Source of the DNA: Clostridia bacterium
GTDB taxonomy: Bacteria; Bacillota; Clostridia; Oscillospirales; Acutalibacteraceae
Assembly (NCBI GenBank): GCA_017409265.1
Contig: JAFQSY010000032.1
Coordinates: 1-64,000 of the forward strand
DNA: 64,000 nt
Direction: 5' to 3'
The notes beneath the pieces are model-generated. The model did not search any database. It had not been told where the DNA came from and saw only the letters and a list, made by a program, of their open reading frames with translations. The number at the start of each line of letters is the position of its first letter. The first letter of the stretch is position 1. Of this stretch, positions 1-8,898 are shown piece after piece. The position numbers and the translations under genes are program-made.

Positions 1-49
1 ATTCATTATTCATTAATTAATGCCTCTGTACGCGCAAGCAAAGGCATTC

Positions 50-136
50 TGGTGCCGGTGACCGGACTTGAACCGGTACGGTGTTGCCACCGAGGGATTT
101 TAAGTCCCTTGCGTCTGCCGATTTCGCCACACCGGC
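50..136 (-). tRNA. tRNA-Leu (anticodon UAA)
   Basis: Read on the minus strand, the sequence folds as a class II tRNA. The 7-bp acceptor stem is GCCGGTG/CACCGGC. The anticodon loop CTTAAAA gives anticodon UAA. There is a long variable arm typical of tRNA-Leu, a TTCAAGT T-loop, discriminator A and an encoded CCA. It sits alone, with a near-perfect promoter upstream at 185-213. Confidence 0.97.
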
Positions 137-184
137 AATTTTGAGAGCTCAGACAAACTGCTGTTCGCCCAAACCACCTCAATA

Positions 185-213
185 ATTATAGTTTATTCTT
201 TTGCTTTTGTCAA
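185..213 (-). promoter_or_regulatory. Promoter of tRNA-Leu
   Basis: On the minus strand TTGACA (213-208) and TATAAT (190-185) are separated by exactly 17 bases. Both boxes match the sigma-A consensus perfectly. The start of tRNA-Leu lies about 50 bases downstream. Confidence 0.85.
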
Positions 214-242
214 CACCATTTAAGATAAATTAACATTTGGTA

Positions 243-271
243 TTGCGAAAGTGTTACAAAAAGAGTAAAAT
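243..271 (+). promoter_or_regulatory. Candidate promoter of the MscS gene
   Basis: TTGCGA (243-248) and TAAAAT (266-271) are separated by 17 bases. They lie about 30 bases upstream of the channel gene and are oriented toward it. Confidence 0.5.
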
Positions 272-302
272 ATCAATCAACAGATTTTTATAAGGAGAAA
301 CA

Positions 303-1151
303 TTGAAAATGAAACATTATCCGCTTGACCTCGCACAGTTAATCCAGGAAAAAGATTTTGACGGCATCGTTGCCCTTGCAATTTCTAAAGCCCCTCTGAT
401 CTTGGCTGCATTGCTAATAGTTGTTGTCGGCTTTATAATTTCAAATCTTATCGGAAAGCTTGTTGTTAAGGGCATGCAGGCAAAGGGTGTTGACCCGTCA
501 ATTCATTCCTTCATAAAAACAATAATCACCCTTATTCTGAAATTTGTTTTTATTCTTTCTGCCCTTTCAACGCTTAATGTTAATATCAATTCGTTTGTTA
601 CTGCTCTCGGCGCCGCCGGTGTAACCGCAGGTATCGGTCTTCAGTCAAGCATCAGCCAGCTTGCCAGCGGCATTCAGATTCTTGCAAACCATCCATTCAA
701 AAGCGGCGACTATATTGATGTCGGCACCGTCAGCGGCAAGGTTCACGAAATCAAAATGATGTATACCGTTCTTATAACCGTTGATAACAAAAGGGTTATT
801 ATTCCCAACTCATACATCACTTCAAGCAATATCATCAACTATAACGCAGAAAACAGACGCCGACTTGACCTTGTTTTCTCTGTTTCTTATGATGCGGATA
901 TTGCAAAGGCAAAACAGGTCATTCAGGAAGTCATCAGTAAAAACGACCTTATTTTCACAGACCCTGCCCCCATTATTGCCGTAAAGGAACATGCAGCAAG
1001 CTCGGTTAACCTTGCATGCCTTATCTGGTGTTCTGCAGATGAATATTGGAATGTATTTTATTACATGCAGGAAGCTGTCAAGCTCTCATTTGACGAAAAC
1101 AGCATTTCGATTCCCTATGGTCAGCTTGATGTTCACATTGTTAAGGAGTGA
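303..1151 (+). CDS. Small-conductance mechanosensitive channel (MscS family)
   Basis: This is a membrane channel that opens under hypo-osmotic membrane tension and releases solutes. The 282-residue length is typical of minimal MscS proteins. Three hydrophobic segments (about residues 30-50, 72-90 and 95-125) are visible. The third is the Gly/Ala-rich pore helix (ALGAAGVTAGIGLQ). A beta domain follows, with the usual pattern of the family (PFKSGDYI at about 130, VIIPNS at about 160). AAGGAG at 292-297 serves either TTG 303 (5-base spacing) or ATG 309 (11 bases), so the exact start is uncertain by two codons. The stop overlaps the ribosome binding site of the next gene, which suggests co-transcription with the CDF transporter. 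Confidence 0.93.
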   Translation: MKMKHYPLDLAQLIQEKDFDGIVALAISKAPLILAALLIVVVGFIISNLIGKLVVKGMQAKGVDPSIHSFIKTIITLILKFVFILSALSTLNVNINSFVTALGAAGVTAGIGLQSSISQLASGIQILANHPFKSGDYIDVGTVSGKVHEIKMMYTVLITVDNKRVIIPNSYITSSNIINYNAENRRRLDLVFSVSYDADIAKAKQVIQEVISKNDLIFTDPAPIIAVKEHAASSVNLACLIWCSADEYWNVFYYMQEAVKLSFDENSISIPYGQLDVHIVKE

Positions 1152-1156
1152 TACCT

Positions 1157-2371
1157 TTGACAGATTTTCTTTTGAAACTGTTTATCAAAGATTATAAAAC
1201 AGCAAAGCAGGAAGCACGCAAATCAAAGGGTGCAGCCTCAATTGCAATCATACTCGGAGAAAAAGACAGAATCCGTTTAGGCATTTTAAGCGGAACGGTC
1301 GGAATTGTTCTTAATATTATTCTCTCCGTATTCAAAATGATTTTCGGAGCAATAACAAAGAGCATCTCAATCATCGCCGACGGTGCAAACAACATATTTG
1401 ACGCGGTATCCTCAATAATCAGCCTCGCAGGCTTCAAAATTTCAGGAAAGCCCGCCGATGACGAGCATCCTTTCGGTCACGGCAGAGTTGAATACATATC
1501 AGCACTGACGCTTGCTTTCTTCATTCTGATTATGGGTGTTGAGCTGATTAAAACATCAATTGATAAATTCACAAATCCCGAAACCGTTATTTTCAGCGTA
1601 CCGGCAGTTATTGTTCTTGTGCTTTCGATTTTTGCAAAAATATGGCTTGCGATGTTTAACCGCAGGGTCGGCAAAATGATGAACTCTGTTGCGGTTGATG
1701 CGGTTGTTACCGACAGTATCGGCGATATCGCCGCAACAACCTGCTCGCTGATCGCTCTCATCGCCTCAAAGTTCACTGATTTGCCCGTTGACGCGGTTAT
1801 GGGTATAATTGTTGCCATCGTTGTAATCTACGCAGGCATTGATATCATAAAAAATACAATGGGTCCCCTCCTCGGAGAGCCGCCCGACAAAGAAATCGTT
1901 GCACAGCTTGAGGATTTGGTTCTTTCGTTTGAAGGTGTTGTCGGCATTCACGATTTGGTGCTTCACAGCTACGGTCACGGAAAAATATACGGCTCGCTTC
2001 ATGCCGAAGTACCTGCCGATGTTGATATTCTTCACAGCCACGATACGATAGACCTTATTGAAAGACTGGTTAAGGAAAATCTCGGCATTGAAATTTCCAT
2101 TCACATGGATCCGATAATCAATGACGAACGAACCCATAAACTCAAAGATACCGTTGCTGAAATTGTTCACGGAATCTGCGCTGAATCGACAATTCACGAT
2201 TTCAGAATTGTTGACGGCCCGACTCATACCAATCTGATTTTTGACACGGTTTTGCCGAGAAATTCCTCAATCAGCGAGGATGAATTTAAAAAAGCGATTG
2301 ATAAAGCAGTAAAGCAGGTTAACCAAAACTATTTTACCGTTATAAACATTGACAGAAATTATGTAATTTAA
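1157..2371 (+). CDS. Cation diffusion facilitator (CDF) family metal exporter
   Basis: This is an inner-membrane divalent-metal/proton antiporter, probably exporting Zn, Mn, Co or Fe. The metal site pattern is visible as DGANNIFDA in TM2 and, later in the protein, AVDAVVTDSIGD, the paired Asp motifs of CDF transporters. HPFGHGR follows the TM2 motif. The C-terminal cytoplasmic domain carries His-rich stretches (HSYGHGKIYGSLHAEV). TTG 1157 is preferred over GTG 1148 because AAGGAG at 1143-1148 is then 8 bases upstream. This gives 404 residues. The C-terminal domain appears longer than the minimal CDF tail. Metal specificity cannot be told from sequence alone. Confidence 0.92.
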   Translation: MTDFLLKLFIKDYKTAKQEARKSKGAASIAIILGEKDRIRLGILSGTVGIVLNIILSVFKMIFGAITKSISIIADGANNIFDAVSSIISLAGFKISGKPADDEHPFGHGRVEYISALTLAFFILIMGVELIKTSIDKFTNPETVIFSVPAVIVLVLSIFAKIWLAMFNRRVGKMMNSVAVDAVVTDSIGDIAATTCSLIALIASKFTDLPVDAVMGIIVAIVVIYAGIDIIKNTMGPLLGEPPDKEIVAQLEDLVLSFEGVVGIHDLVLHSYGHGKIYGSLHAEVPADVDILHSHDTIDLIERLVKENLGIEISIHMDPIINDERTHKLKDTVAEIVHGICAESTIHDFRIVDGPTHTNLIFDTVLPRNSSISEDEFKKAIDKAVKQVNQNYFTVINIDRNYVI

Positions 2372-2383
2372 GGAGAAATCAAA

Positions 2384-4162
2384 ATGAAAAAAACAGCGAA
2401 AATCATTTCGGCATTTTTACTTGCGTTCTGTATTCTTCTTTCACCTGTAAGTGCCTTTGCGGCGAACACCGATTCCGGCAGCAGCGCAATAGTCGGTGCT
2501 TCAAAAGCAATAAACACCATTATCAACGGCGCATTCACGGCTGCATCATGGCTTTTTCCCAAAGCAGATTATATGACCGCTGATGAATACAGCGTCAGCG
2601 GAAGTAAGAATTTCTTTGAAGGTACGGCTGTTTTTCTTGATGAGCCCGCCGAAAACGCAAAATGGAGTCTTGGCTTCGGAAAATCAAGCATTGTTCCCGA
2701 AAACCTTACAGACGGTTCAAAGGAATACTACACAGGTGGCTATTTCACACAGAAGATAAACAGCGTTTACGATGATCAGGGTGTAAATGCAATTGCACTC
2801 AATGACGGTTCGGGCAGAGGAACCGCTATTTTTGCCGCAATTGACGGAATCGGCGTGGGCAACGCTGATATCCGCAGCATAAGAGCGACAGTTGAAAAAA
2901 AGCTTAATGATAAAGATATTGAAAGTGACATTATCGCCATCAACATCAACAGCACTCATTGCCACACCGTTATTGATACCCAAGGCTTTAATCTTGACCT
3001 TATACCAAAAATTTTTAACAATATATTCTCATGGCTTCCCTTTGTTGAAACTAAAAGAAGCATTGACGAAGATTTCATTGAGGTTATGATTGACGGCGCA
3101 TCCGATGCGATTGTTGAGGCATATCTTAATATGACCGAAGGAAAACTTTACTATTTTGAAACAACCGGTATCGGAAGAGAGGATGATAAAAAACTCTACC
3201 CCGACGATGAATACAGCTATCTGACAAACAAAAGATACGGTGAAGGCTATCAGCACGTTATTGCCTGCTTTAAGTTTATTCCCGATAACAGAGATATTGC
3301 CCCGACTGTTTTTGCAAATCTCGGCGCGCATCCCACAACTATCGACAGAAAAACACAGCTTTTAAGTGCCGATTTTCCCCATTACATTGAAAAATCAATT
3401 AACGAAATCGGAATGAACTTCATGTTCCTTCAGGGTGCACAGTCACCGATTTCAGTCAAGAAAAACAATGTTAAAAATCAGTCTGTGCTTGATAAGGTTG
3501 CGGCAGAAGCTGAAAACGATCCCAACGCAGCTGATTATCAGAGTGCGAAATCGCTCGGCTACGAATTTGCAAGGCTTATTCTTGAAGCTTCGGCAGATGC
3601 AGAAGAAATCGAGCCCATGCTCAACATTGATATGGATGAATGCACCGTAAAACTTGATAAAGGGCTCTTCTATCTTGCTGCTGATGCACAGATGCTCGGA
3701 TTTACAACCGTTTTCGATTCGGAAAGCCCGAGCGGATATTCACTTATCACCGAGGTCGGTTACATTGAAATAGGTAAAAATATAACCATGCTGACTGTCC
3801 CTGGAGAGCTTATTCCCCAGCTTGTTTACGGCAACGTTATTTCTGCAGAGGATTCATATCTCGGAACCGACTGGGAGTTTGAAGCAACGGCGGATATCAT
3901 AAAAAAAGAGAATCCCGATGAAACTGTTCTTGTTATGGGTCTTTGCAACGATGCAATCGGATATATCATCCCCGATAACGACTATGCTCCGTTTATTGCT
4001 GACTCACTCTGGGGCATGGAAATCGGCGATTTCAAGCTCGGCGAAGAACTTTTTGGCGAATACCGCAGACATTACGAAGAGCTTCTCTCTGCAGGTGGAA
4101 GCGCTGCATCATCGGTTATCGGCTCTGTAAATGCGGTTGCAGAAAGAAGAATTGACAAATAA
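2384..4162 (+). CDS. Secreted neutral/alkaline ceramidase-like hydrolase
   Basis: An N-terminal signal peptide (residues 1-26, cleavage after SAFA) predicts secretion. The rest resembles the catalytic domain of neutral ceramidases, Zn amidases that split the N-acyl bond of sphingolipids. The expected Zn-site positions can all be matched: THCH (His192/His194, in place of the usual THTH), AHPTT (His316), TVPGE (Glu475) and the GLCNDAIGY segment (Tyr527). FLQGAQSPIS at about 348-357 corresponds to the region of the active-site serine. The protein has 592 residues and no obvious C-terminal immunoglobulin-like domain as in Pseudomonas enzymes. It begins 12 bases after the CDF gene, so it is probably in the same transcript. 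The substrate is an inference; other N-acyl lipids are possible. Confidence 0.7.
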   Translation: MKKTAKIISAFLLAFCILLSPVSAFAANTDSGSSAIVGASKAINTIINGAFTAASWLFPKADYMTADEYSVSGSKNFFEGTAVFLDEPAENAKWSLGFGKSSIVPENLTDGSKEYYTGGYFTQKINSVYDDQGVNAIALNDGSGRGTAIFAAIDGIGVGNADIRSIRATVEKKLNDKDIESDIIAININSTHCHTVIDTQGFNLDLIPKIFNNIFSWLPFVETKRSIDEDFIEVMIDGASDAIVEAYLNMTEGKLYYFETTGIGREDDKKLYPDDEYSYLTNKRYGEGYQHVIACFKFIPDNRDIAPTVFANLGAHPTTIDRKTQLLSADFPHYIEKSINEIGMNFMFLQGAQSPISVKKNNVKNQSVLDKVAAEAENDPNAADYQSAKSLGYEFARLILEASADAEEIEPMLNIDMDECTVKLDKGLFYLAADAQMLGFTTVFDSESPSGYSLITEVGYIEIGKNITMLTVPGELIPQLVYGNVISAEDSYLGTDWEFEATADIIKKENPDETVLVMGLCNDAIGYIIPDNDYAPFIADSLWGMEIGDFKLGEELFGEYRRHYEELLSAGGSAASSVIGSVNAVAERRIDK

Positions 4163-4166
4163 CACT

Positions 4167-4222
4167 AAATATAGTATAAAATTTTTACATCGTCGTCAAA
4201 ATAGCCAAATTTAGTACAAAAT
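4167..4222. repeat. Pair of 16-bp direct repeats upstream of the PRPP synthetase
   Basis: Copies at 4167-4182 and 4207-4222 (consensus AAATWTAGTAYAAAAT) differ at two positions and are spaced 40 bases start to start. They lie in the 160-base gap before the PRPP synthetase. They may be a regulator binding site, but nothing else supports this. Confidence 0.4.
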
Positions 4223-4322
4223 ACTGTATGTTTTTTTCTTGATTATTTTTCAATATAGTCTTTCATATTTTCTGAAAATATAGTAGAATAAAGATATATT
4301 TATGTATCGGAGGACAAGCCCC

Positions 4323-5513
4323 ATGCCTGATTATGCAGATTTCACCACAATTCCTTACGGTCAGCTCGGTATTCTCCCTCTCCCCGGCTGCGAGGATGTT
4401 GCAAAAAAAATCGACAGTTATCTCGTAAAATGGAGAAAAGAAAGAGACAGCGAGCATAAACTCACTCTCCCGTTTGCAGGTTATGAAAAAGAATCATACA
4501 TCGTCAAAGCCTCTTTCCCCAGATTCGGAACAGGCGAAGGCAAGTGCGTTATCAATCAGACTGTAAGAGGTTTCGATATTTTTATTCTCTGCGATCCCTT
4601 CAATTACAGCGTTGAATATAAAATGTACGGCAAATACGTACCCATGAGCCCCGATGACCATTATGCAAATCTCAAGAGAGCCATCAGCGCAATCGCAGGT
4701 AAAGCAAGAAGAATCAATGTCATCATGCCTATGCTTTACGAAGGCAGACAGCACAGACGCTCAAGCAGAGAGTCACTCGACTGCGCAGATATGCTGCGTG
4801 AGCTTTGCCTCAACTACGGCGTTGAGAACATCATCACATTTGATGCTCACGACCCCAGAGTTCATAACGCCATTCCCCAGAGCGGATTTGAAAACGTTCA
4901 GCCTGTTTATCAGATGATAAAGGCAATGTGCAAAAGCATTCCCGACCTTAACATTGACAATAACCACATGATGGTTATTTCCCCCGATGAAGGCGGAATG
5001 GGCAGATGCATCTATTTCGCTAACGTTCTCGGTCTTGACCTCGGTATGTTCTACAAGCGCCGTGACTATTCGGTTATCGTTGACGGCAGAAACCCCATCG
5101 TTGCTCATGAATTTCTCGGCACAAACATTGAAGGCAAGGACGTTATCATCATTGACGATATGATTTCATCGGGCGATTCAATGATTGAAGTTGCAACGAA
5201 ACTTAAGGAACTCAAGGCTAACAGAATTTTCATCTGCTCATCATTCGGACTTTTCTGCAACGGTCTTGGCACCTTTGACCAAGCCTATGCCGACGGGCTT
5301 ATCGACAAGGTTTTCACAACCAACCTCATCTATTCATCACCCGAGCTTCTCTCAAGAGAATGGTATGTCAGCGTTGACATGTCAAAATACTGCTCATATA
5401 TCATCGACACTCTCAATCACGATGAATCCATCAGCGGACTGCTTGACCCCAAGGACAGAATCCACAAGCTTCTTGATAAATACGGATTCGAAAGCCACAT
5501 CACAAAGAAATAA
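4323..5513 (+). CDS. prs: Ribose-phosphate pyrophosphokinase (PRPP synthetase), long clostridial type
   Basis: It makes phosphoribosyl pyrophosphate from ribose 5-phosphate and ATP for nucleotide, His and Trp synthesis in the cytoplasm. The type I phosphoribosyltransferase motif (VIIIDDMISSGDS) is near residue 280. The region FDAHDPRVHNAIPQ corresponds to the FDIP/ribose-phosphate segment before it. The protein has 396 residues, about 80 more than classical Prs (about 315). ATG 4323 is chosen because GGAGG at 4309-4313 lies 9 bases upstream. An upstream in-frame ATG (4302) would place the ribosome binding site inside the gene. A strong terminator follows. Activity with the extra length is inferred from the conserved PRPP loop. 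Confidence 0.85.
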   Translation: MPDYADFTTIPYGQLGILPLPGCEDVAKKIDSYLVKWRKERDSEHKLTLPFAGYEKESYIVKASFPRFGTGEGKCVINQTVRGFDIFILCDPFNYSVEYKMYGKYVPMSPDDHYANLKRAISAIAGKARRINVIMPMLYEGRQHRRSSRESLDCADMLRELCLNYGVENIITFDAHDPRVHNAIPQSGFENVQPVYQMIKAMCKSIPDLNIDNNHMMVISPDEGGMGRCIYFANVLGLDLGMFYKRRDYSVIVDGRNPIVAHEFLGTNIEGKDVIIIDDMISSGDSMIEVATKLKELKANRIFICSSFGLFCNGLGTFDQAYADGLIDKVFTTNLIYSSPELLSREWYVSVDMSKYCSYIIDTLNHDESISGLLDPKDRIHKLLDKYGFESHITKK

Positions 5514-5519
5514 AAAAAC

Positions 5520-5556
5520 AAAGCCGCTGTAATCAAGAGATTACGGCGGCTTTTTT
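5520..5556 (+). terminator. Rho-independent terminator after prs
   Basis: The stem AAGCCGCTGTAA/TTACGGCGGCTT (one mismatch) has a short AT-rich loop and is followed by a T6 run. It lies directly after the PRPP synthetase stop codon. Confidence 0.9.
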
Positions 5557-5568
5557 CGGAGGGTTAAA

Positions 5569-6666
5569 ATGCAGAATAAAGAACTTAACTTCAGAAACGG
5601 GAACTTCAAAATAATGCAAATTGCCGATACGCAGGAAATCCCTGCCGTTTCGACCGACACAATAAAGCTTATCTGTGCTGCTCTTGACAAAGAAAAACCT
5701 GACCTTGTTGTTTTTACAGGTGACCAGATTAAGGGTTATTCGTCATATTTTCTCGGTGAAAAAGGTAAAAAGGGTGCTGAAAGTGCAATTAAAGAACTGA
5801 TTAAACCCCTTGAGGACAGAGAAATACTTTTCACCATGACCTTCGGTAACCACGACGGAGAAGCCGCATTACGCAAAAACGAACAGTTTGAGCTTTATAA
5901 GCAGTCGCCGATGTTTGTTTATGCCGACGGAGCATCGGAAGATGAAGAGGCAACCTTCTGTCTTAACATTTCGGATAAATTCCTCATTTATCTTTTTGAT
6001 ACGCATTCAAAAAATGCAAGCGGAGGTTACAGCGGAGTAAATGCAGAGCAGCTTGAATGGTACCGCTCCATGCGTGACAGCTACGAAAAGCCGCTCCCCT
6101 CGCTTGTTTTTCAGCACATTCCAACGCCTGAATATTTCGACGTTATAAAAAAAGTTCCCCGATTTACCAAAGGCTGTGTAAGAGCCTTCGGCGACCATAA
6201 GAATGAATTTTATACGCTTGACCCCCATAACAGCGGTCTGCGTGACTTTATGAAGGAATCGCCTGCCGCACCGTATGAAAACGTCGGGCAGATTGATGCT
6301 TTTCTTGAAAAAGGTGAGGTTCTCGGTGTTTATGTAGGTCATGACCACAACAACAGCTTCGTTGCAAACTACAGGGGCATCGACCTCGGCTATACCCAGG
6401 GTGCAGGTTTCAACGTCTACGGACCCGGGCTTGACCGGGGAGTCAGAATCTTCAACATCAACGAAAACGGAACATACGAAACAAAAACGGTAACCTTCGG
6501 TGAGCTTTGCGGCAGCGAGGTTAAAAACAAAGCGAAGTTTGCAATTTATACTTATGCACCGACGAACGTTTCGCAGGTTGTTACAGCAGTTAAAGAAGCT
6601 GCAATTGTTGCCGCGGCTGTTGCAAGTGCTGTAGGAATTATAAAAACCATAAAAAAGAAAAAGTAG
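5569..6666 (+). CDS. Calcineurin-like metallophosphoesterase
   Basis: This is a dinuclear-metal phosphoesterase. The family motifs appear in order: IADTQ (about 17-21), GDQI (about 50), GNHDGE (about 97-102), QHIP (about 183) and GHDHNN (about 261-266). The protein has 365 residues. It has no signal peptide but ends in a hydrophobic Ala/Val helix followed by a lysine tail (KTIKKKK), which may be a membrane-anchoring tail. ATG 5569 follows GGAGGG (5557-5562). The substrate is unknown; the group contains both nucleotidases and phosphodiesterases. The gene stands alone between two terminators. Confidence 0.85.
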   Translation: MQNKELNFRNGNFKIMQIADTQEIPAVSTDTIKLICAALDKEKPDLVVFTGDQIKGYSSYFLGEKGKKGAESAIKELIKPLEDREILFTMTFGNHDGEAALRKNEQFELYKQSPMFVYADGASEDEEATFCLNISDKFLIYLFDTHSKNASGGYSGVNAEQLEWYRSMRDSYEKPLPSLVFQHIPTPEYFDVIKKVPRFTKGCVRAFGDHKNEFYTLDPHNSGLRDFMKESPAAPYENVGQIDAFLEKGEVLGVYVGHDHNNSFVANYRGIDLGYTQGAGFNVYGPGLDRGVRIFNINENGTYETKTVTFGELCGSEVKNKAKFAIYTYAPTNVSQVVTAVKEAAIVAAAVASAVGIIKTIKKKK

Positions 6667-6680
6667 ATTCGTATAAGAAA

Positions 6681-6716
6681 TCACCCCGAAAATTTAGTTT
6701 TCGGGGTGATAATTTA
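6681..6716. terminator. Bidirectional terminator
   Basis: The stem TCACCCCGAAAA/TTTTCGGGGTGA has a short TTAG loop. It sits between the convergent phosphoesterase and alpha-galactosidase genes. Confidence 0.85.
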
Positions 6717-8897
6717 TTATTCAACTGCTTTAAAATATTTGACAAAACTTTCGCCGTCAGAATTACGGAGATTCGTAAAAGCAAGACCCGCATTCATAAG
6801 AAGTGCACCCGAATAGATTTCATCGGTATCCTCATCAATATAATTCTTATCGGGGTCAAGACCTTTAAGTTTGATATAAAATGCTCTGTCGGGCGGTTCA
6901 CGCATGATAACACTTGTGAGAAGCGCTTCGTTCTTATCCTCGGAAACAAACTCCCATGCAACTCTGTAAGGATTTTCAAAGGGAGTAACAAGTCTGTAAA
7001 GGTCGCCGAAATGGATAACATCATAGTACTTATGATATTCCTTGACCTGGCGCTTAACGATTCTCTTTTCCTCATCGGTAAACTTGTTCGGGTCAAGCTC
7101 ATATCCGAACGAGCCCCAAAGCGCAACGTTACCCTTTGTGTCATATCCCGTACGTCTTGATGCCGAAACATGGGCGCCCATTGTCGATGCAGGGTAACAC
7201 ATCGAAGTACCGAACTGAATTGTCAAACGCTCGATGGGATCTGTATTGTCGCTGGTCCAAATCTGCGGTGAGAAGTAGAGTGTACCCGGGTCAAAACGTC
7301 CGCCGCCGCCCGAACAATTCTCAATAAGCATGTTCGGAAATTCCTTGGTCAGTCTGTCCATGACATCATATGTTCCGAGTACAAAACGGTGGAAGACCTC
7401 TTTCTGCTGTTCTGCAGGAAGAATTGCAGAACCGACCTCAGTAAGGTTACGGTTGAAATCCCACTTAAGATAATCTATTTCGCAGCTTGAAAGCACCTTC
7501 TTCATTTCGCCGAAGATATAATCACGAACATCCTGTCTTGAATAGTCAAGAACATACTGATGGCGTCCAATGGATTTTTCGCGGTTCGGAACATGCAGAC
7601 ACCAATCGGGATGTGCTCTGTAAAGATTGCTGTCACGCGATATCATTTCAGGCTCATACCAGATACCGAATTTGATGCCGAGAGCCCTGATTTTATTGAC
7701 AAACTCCGCAAGAGTGCCGCCGAGTTTCTCTTCATTTACCTGCCAGTCGCCAAGACCGCTTCTGTCTGAATTTCTGTCGCCGAACCAGCCGTCATCCATA
7801 ACAAGCATTTCAATGCCGAGTTCCTTTGCTCTTTCGGCAAATGTTACAAGCTGATCGCCCGTGAAATCCATACCCGTTGCTTCCCAATTATTGATGAGAA
7901 GAGGTCTCTTTATATCCTTCCACTTGCCTCTGACGAGGTGTTTTCTGTAAAGTCTGTGGAAAATGCGGCTCATTTCACCGATACCGTCGGGAGTATAAAC
8001 CATAACAACCTCAGGTGAGCAGAAATATTCTCCTGCCTTAAGCTGCCAGCCGAAGTTTTCGGGATTGATACCCATAACAACTCTTGTTCCTGCATTCTGA
8101 TTGACTTCAGCCTCAAAAACAAAGTTGCCGCTGTAAACAAAATTAAAGCCGTAAGCATTGCCGTAATCTTCGGTTGCACCTTTATCAACAATAGCCGCAA
8201 ACGGATTCTGATGATGGCTTGACGAGCCTCTCTTGCTTGAAACAAGCTGTCTGCCATGCGCAAGCGCGCGTCTTTCAAGTGCTCTCTCCTTGCCCCATCT
8301 GCCGTAAAGCGAGAGCATTTCAAAATCGCTTGTATGGAAATCAACGCAGGTGCTCATTACCTTTTCAATTTCAACTGTTTTATCGGAATTGTTGATAACC
8401 TTAACACTTCTTGTCATCGCTCCGAGCTTTTCAAAAACGGTGTAATAGAGCACCGTCTGAATACCCGTAACAGTATCCTCGGCGAGAATTTCAAGGGTTG
8501 TTGCCTCTGAATCATCCTCAACATAAAGTGCGGGAAGTCCCTCAATTGCGGGCTTTCCCGAATATATTTTATGAGAAACATATCGCATATCAGTAGTGTT
8601 GTTGCCGTCTGCATTTCTGATTGCAATTGAAGAGGTTCTGAAATCACCTGCACCGTTGCCCGAATACTCAAAAGGATTGATATCTGGTGAAAAACGCCAA
8701 TCCTCAACATTTATATTGTTGGGGCTGAATGATGCAAAGCCACCCGTGTAGCGGAATGCAGACAAATTATAATCGGGAATTTTTGCACCGTAATAAAGAT
8801 GAACAAGATAATTCTGCTCATATATTTCAAAAACATAGCTTGAAGTGGCAGTATCAAGCTTAAAAATCTTTTTTTCGCTGTCGAAAACAATAGGCAT
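6717..8897 (-). CDS. Alpha-galactosidase, GH36
   Basis: It hydrolyses terminal alpha-1,6-galactosides such as melibiose, raffinose-type sugars and galactomannan side chains. No signal peptide is seen, so it acts in the cytoplasm. The 726-residue length fits bacterial GH36 enzymes. The nucleophile motif KWDFN has Asp480 and TSDNTD has the acid/base Asp550, with MDDGWFG (about 367-373) and ENCSGGGGRFD (about 526-536) also present. ATG 8897 lies 1 base after the stop of the DUF4091 gene, and AAGGAG sits inside that gene's end, so the two are translationally linked. A terminator follows. Confidence 0.95.
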   Translation of the reverse strand: MPIVFDSEKKIFKLDTATSSYVFEIYEQNYLVHLYYGAKIPDYNLSAFRYTGGFASFSPNNINVEDWRFSPDINPFEYSGNGAGDFRTSSIAIRNADGNNTTDMRYVSHKIYSGKPAIEGLPALYVEDDSEATTLEILAEDTVTGIQTVLYYTVFEKLGAMTRSVKVINNSDKTVEIEKVMSTCVDFHTSDFEMLSLYGRWGKERALERRALAHGRQLVSSKRGSSSHHQNPFAAIVDKGATEDYGNAYGFNFVYSGNFVFEAEVNQNAGTRVVMGINPENFGWQLKAGEYFCSPEVVMVYTPDGIGEMSRIFHRLYRKHLVRGKWKDIKRPLLINNWEATGMDFTGDQLVTFAERAKELGIEMLVMDDGWFGDRNSDRSGLGDWQVNEEKLGGTLAEFVNKIRALGIKFGIWYEPEMISRDSNLYRAHPDWCLHVPNREKSIGRHQYVLDYSRQDVRDYIFGEMKKVLSSCEIDYLKWDFNRNLTEVGSAILPAEQQKEVFHRFVLGTYDVMDRLTKEFPNMLIENCSGGGGRFDPGTLYFSPQIWTSDNTDPIERLTIQFGTSMCYPASTMGAHVSASRRTGYDTKGNVALWGSFGYELDPNKFTDEEKRIVKRQVKEYHKYYDVIHFGDLYRLVTPFENPYRVAWEFVSEDKNEALLTSVIMREPPDRAFYIKLKGLDPDKNYIDEDTDEIYSGALLMNAGLAFTNLRNSDGESFVKYFKAVE

Positions 8898-8898
8898 T

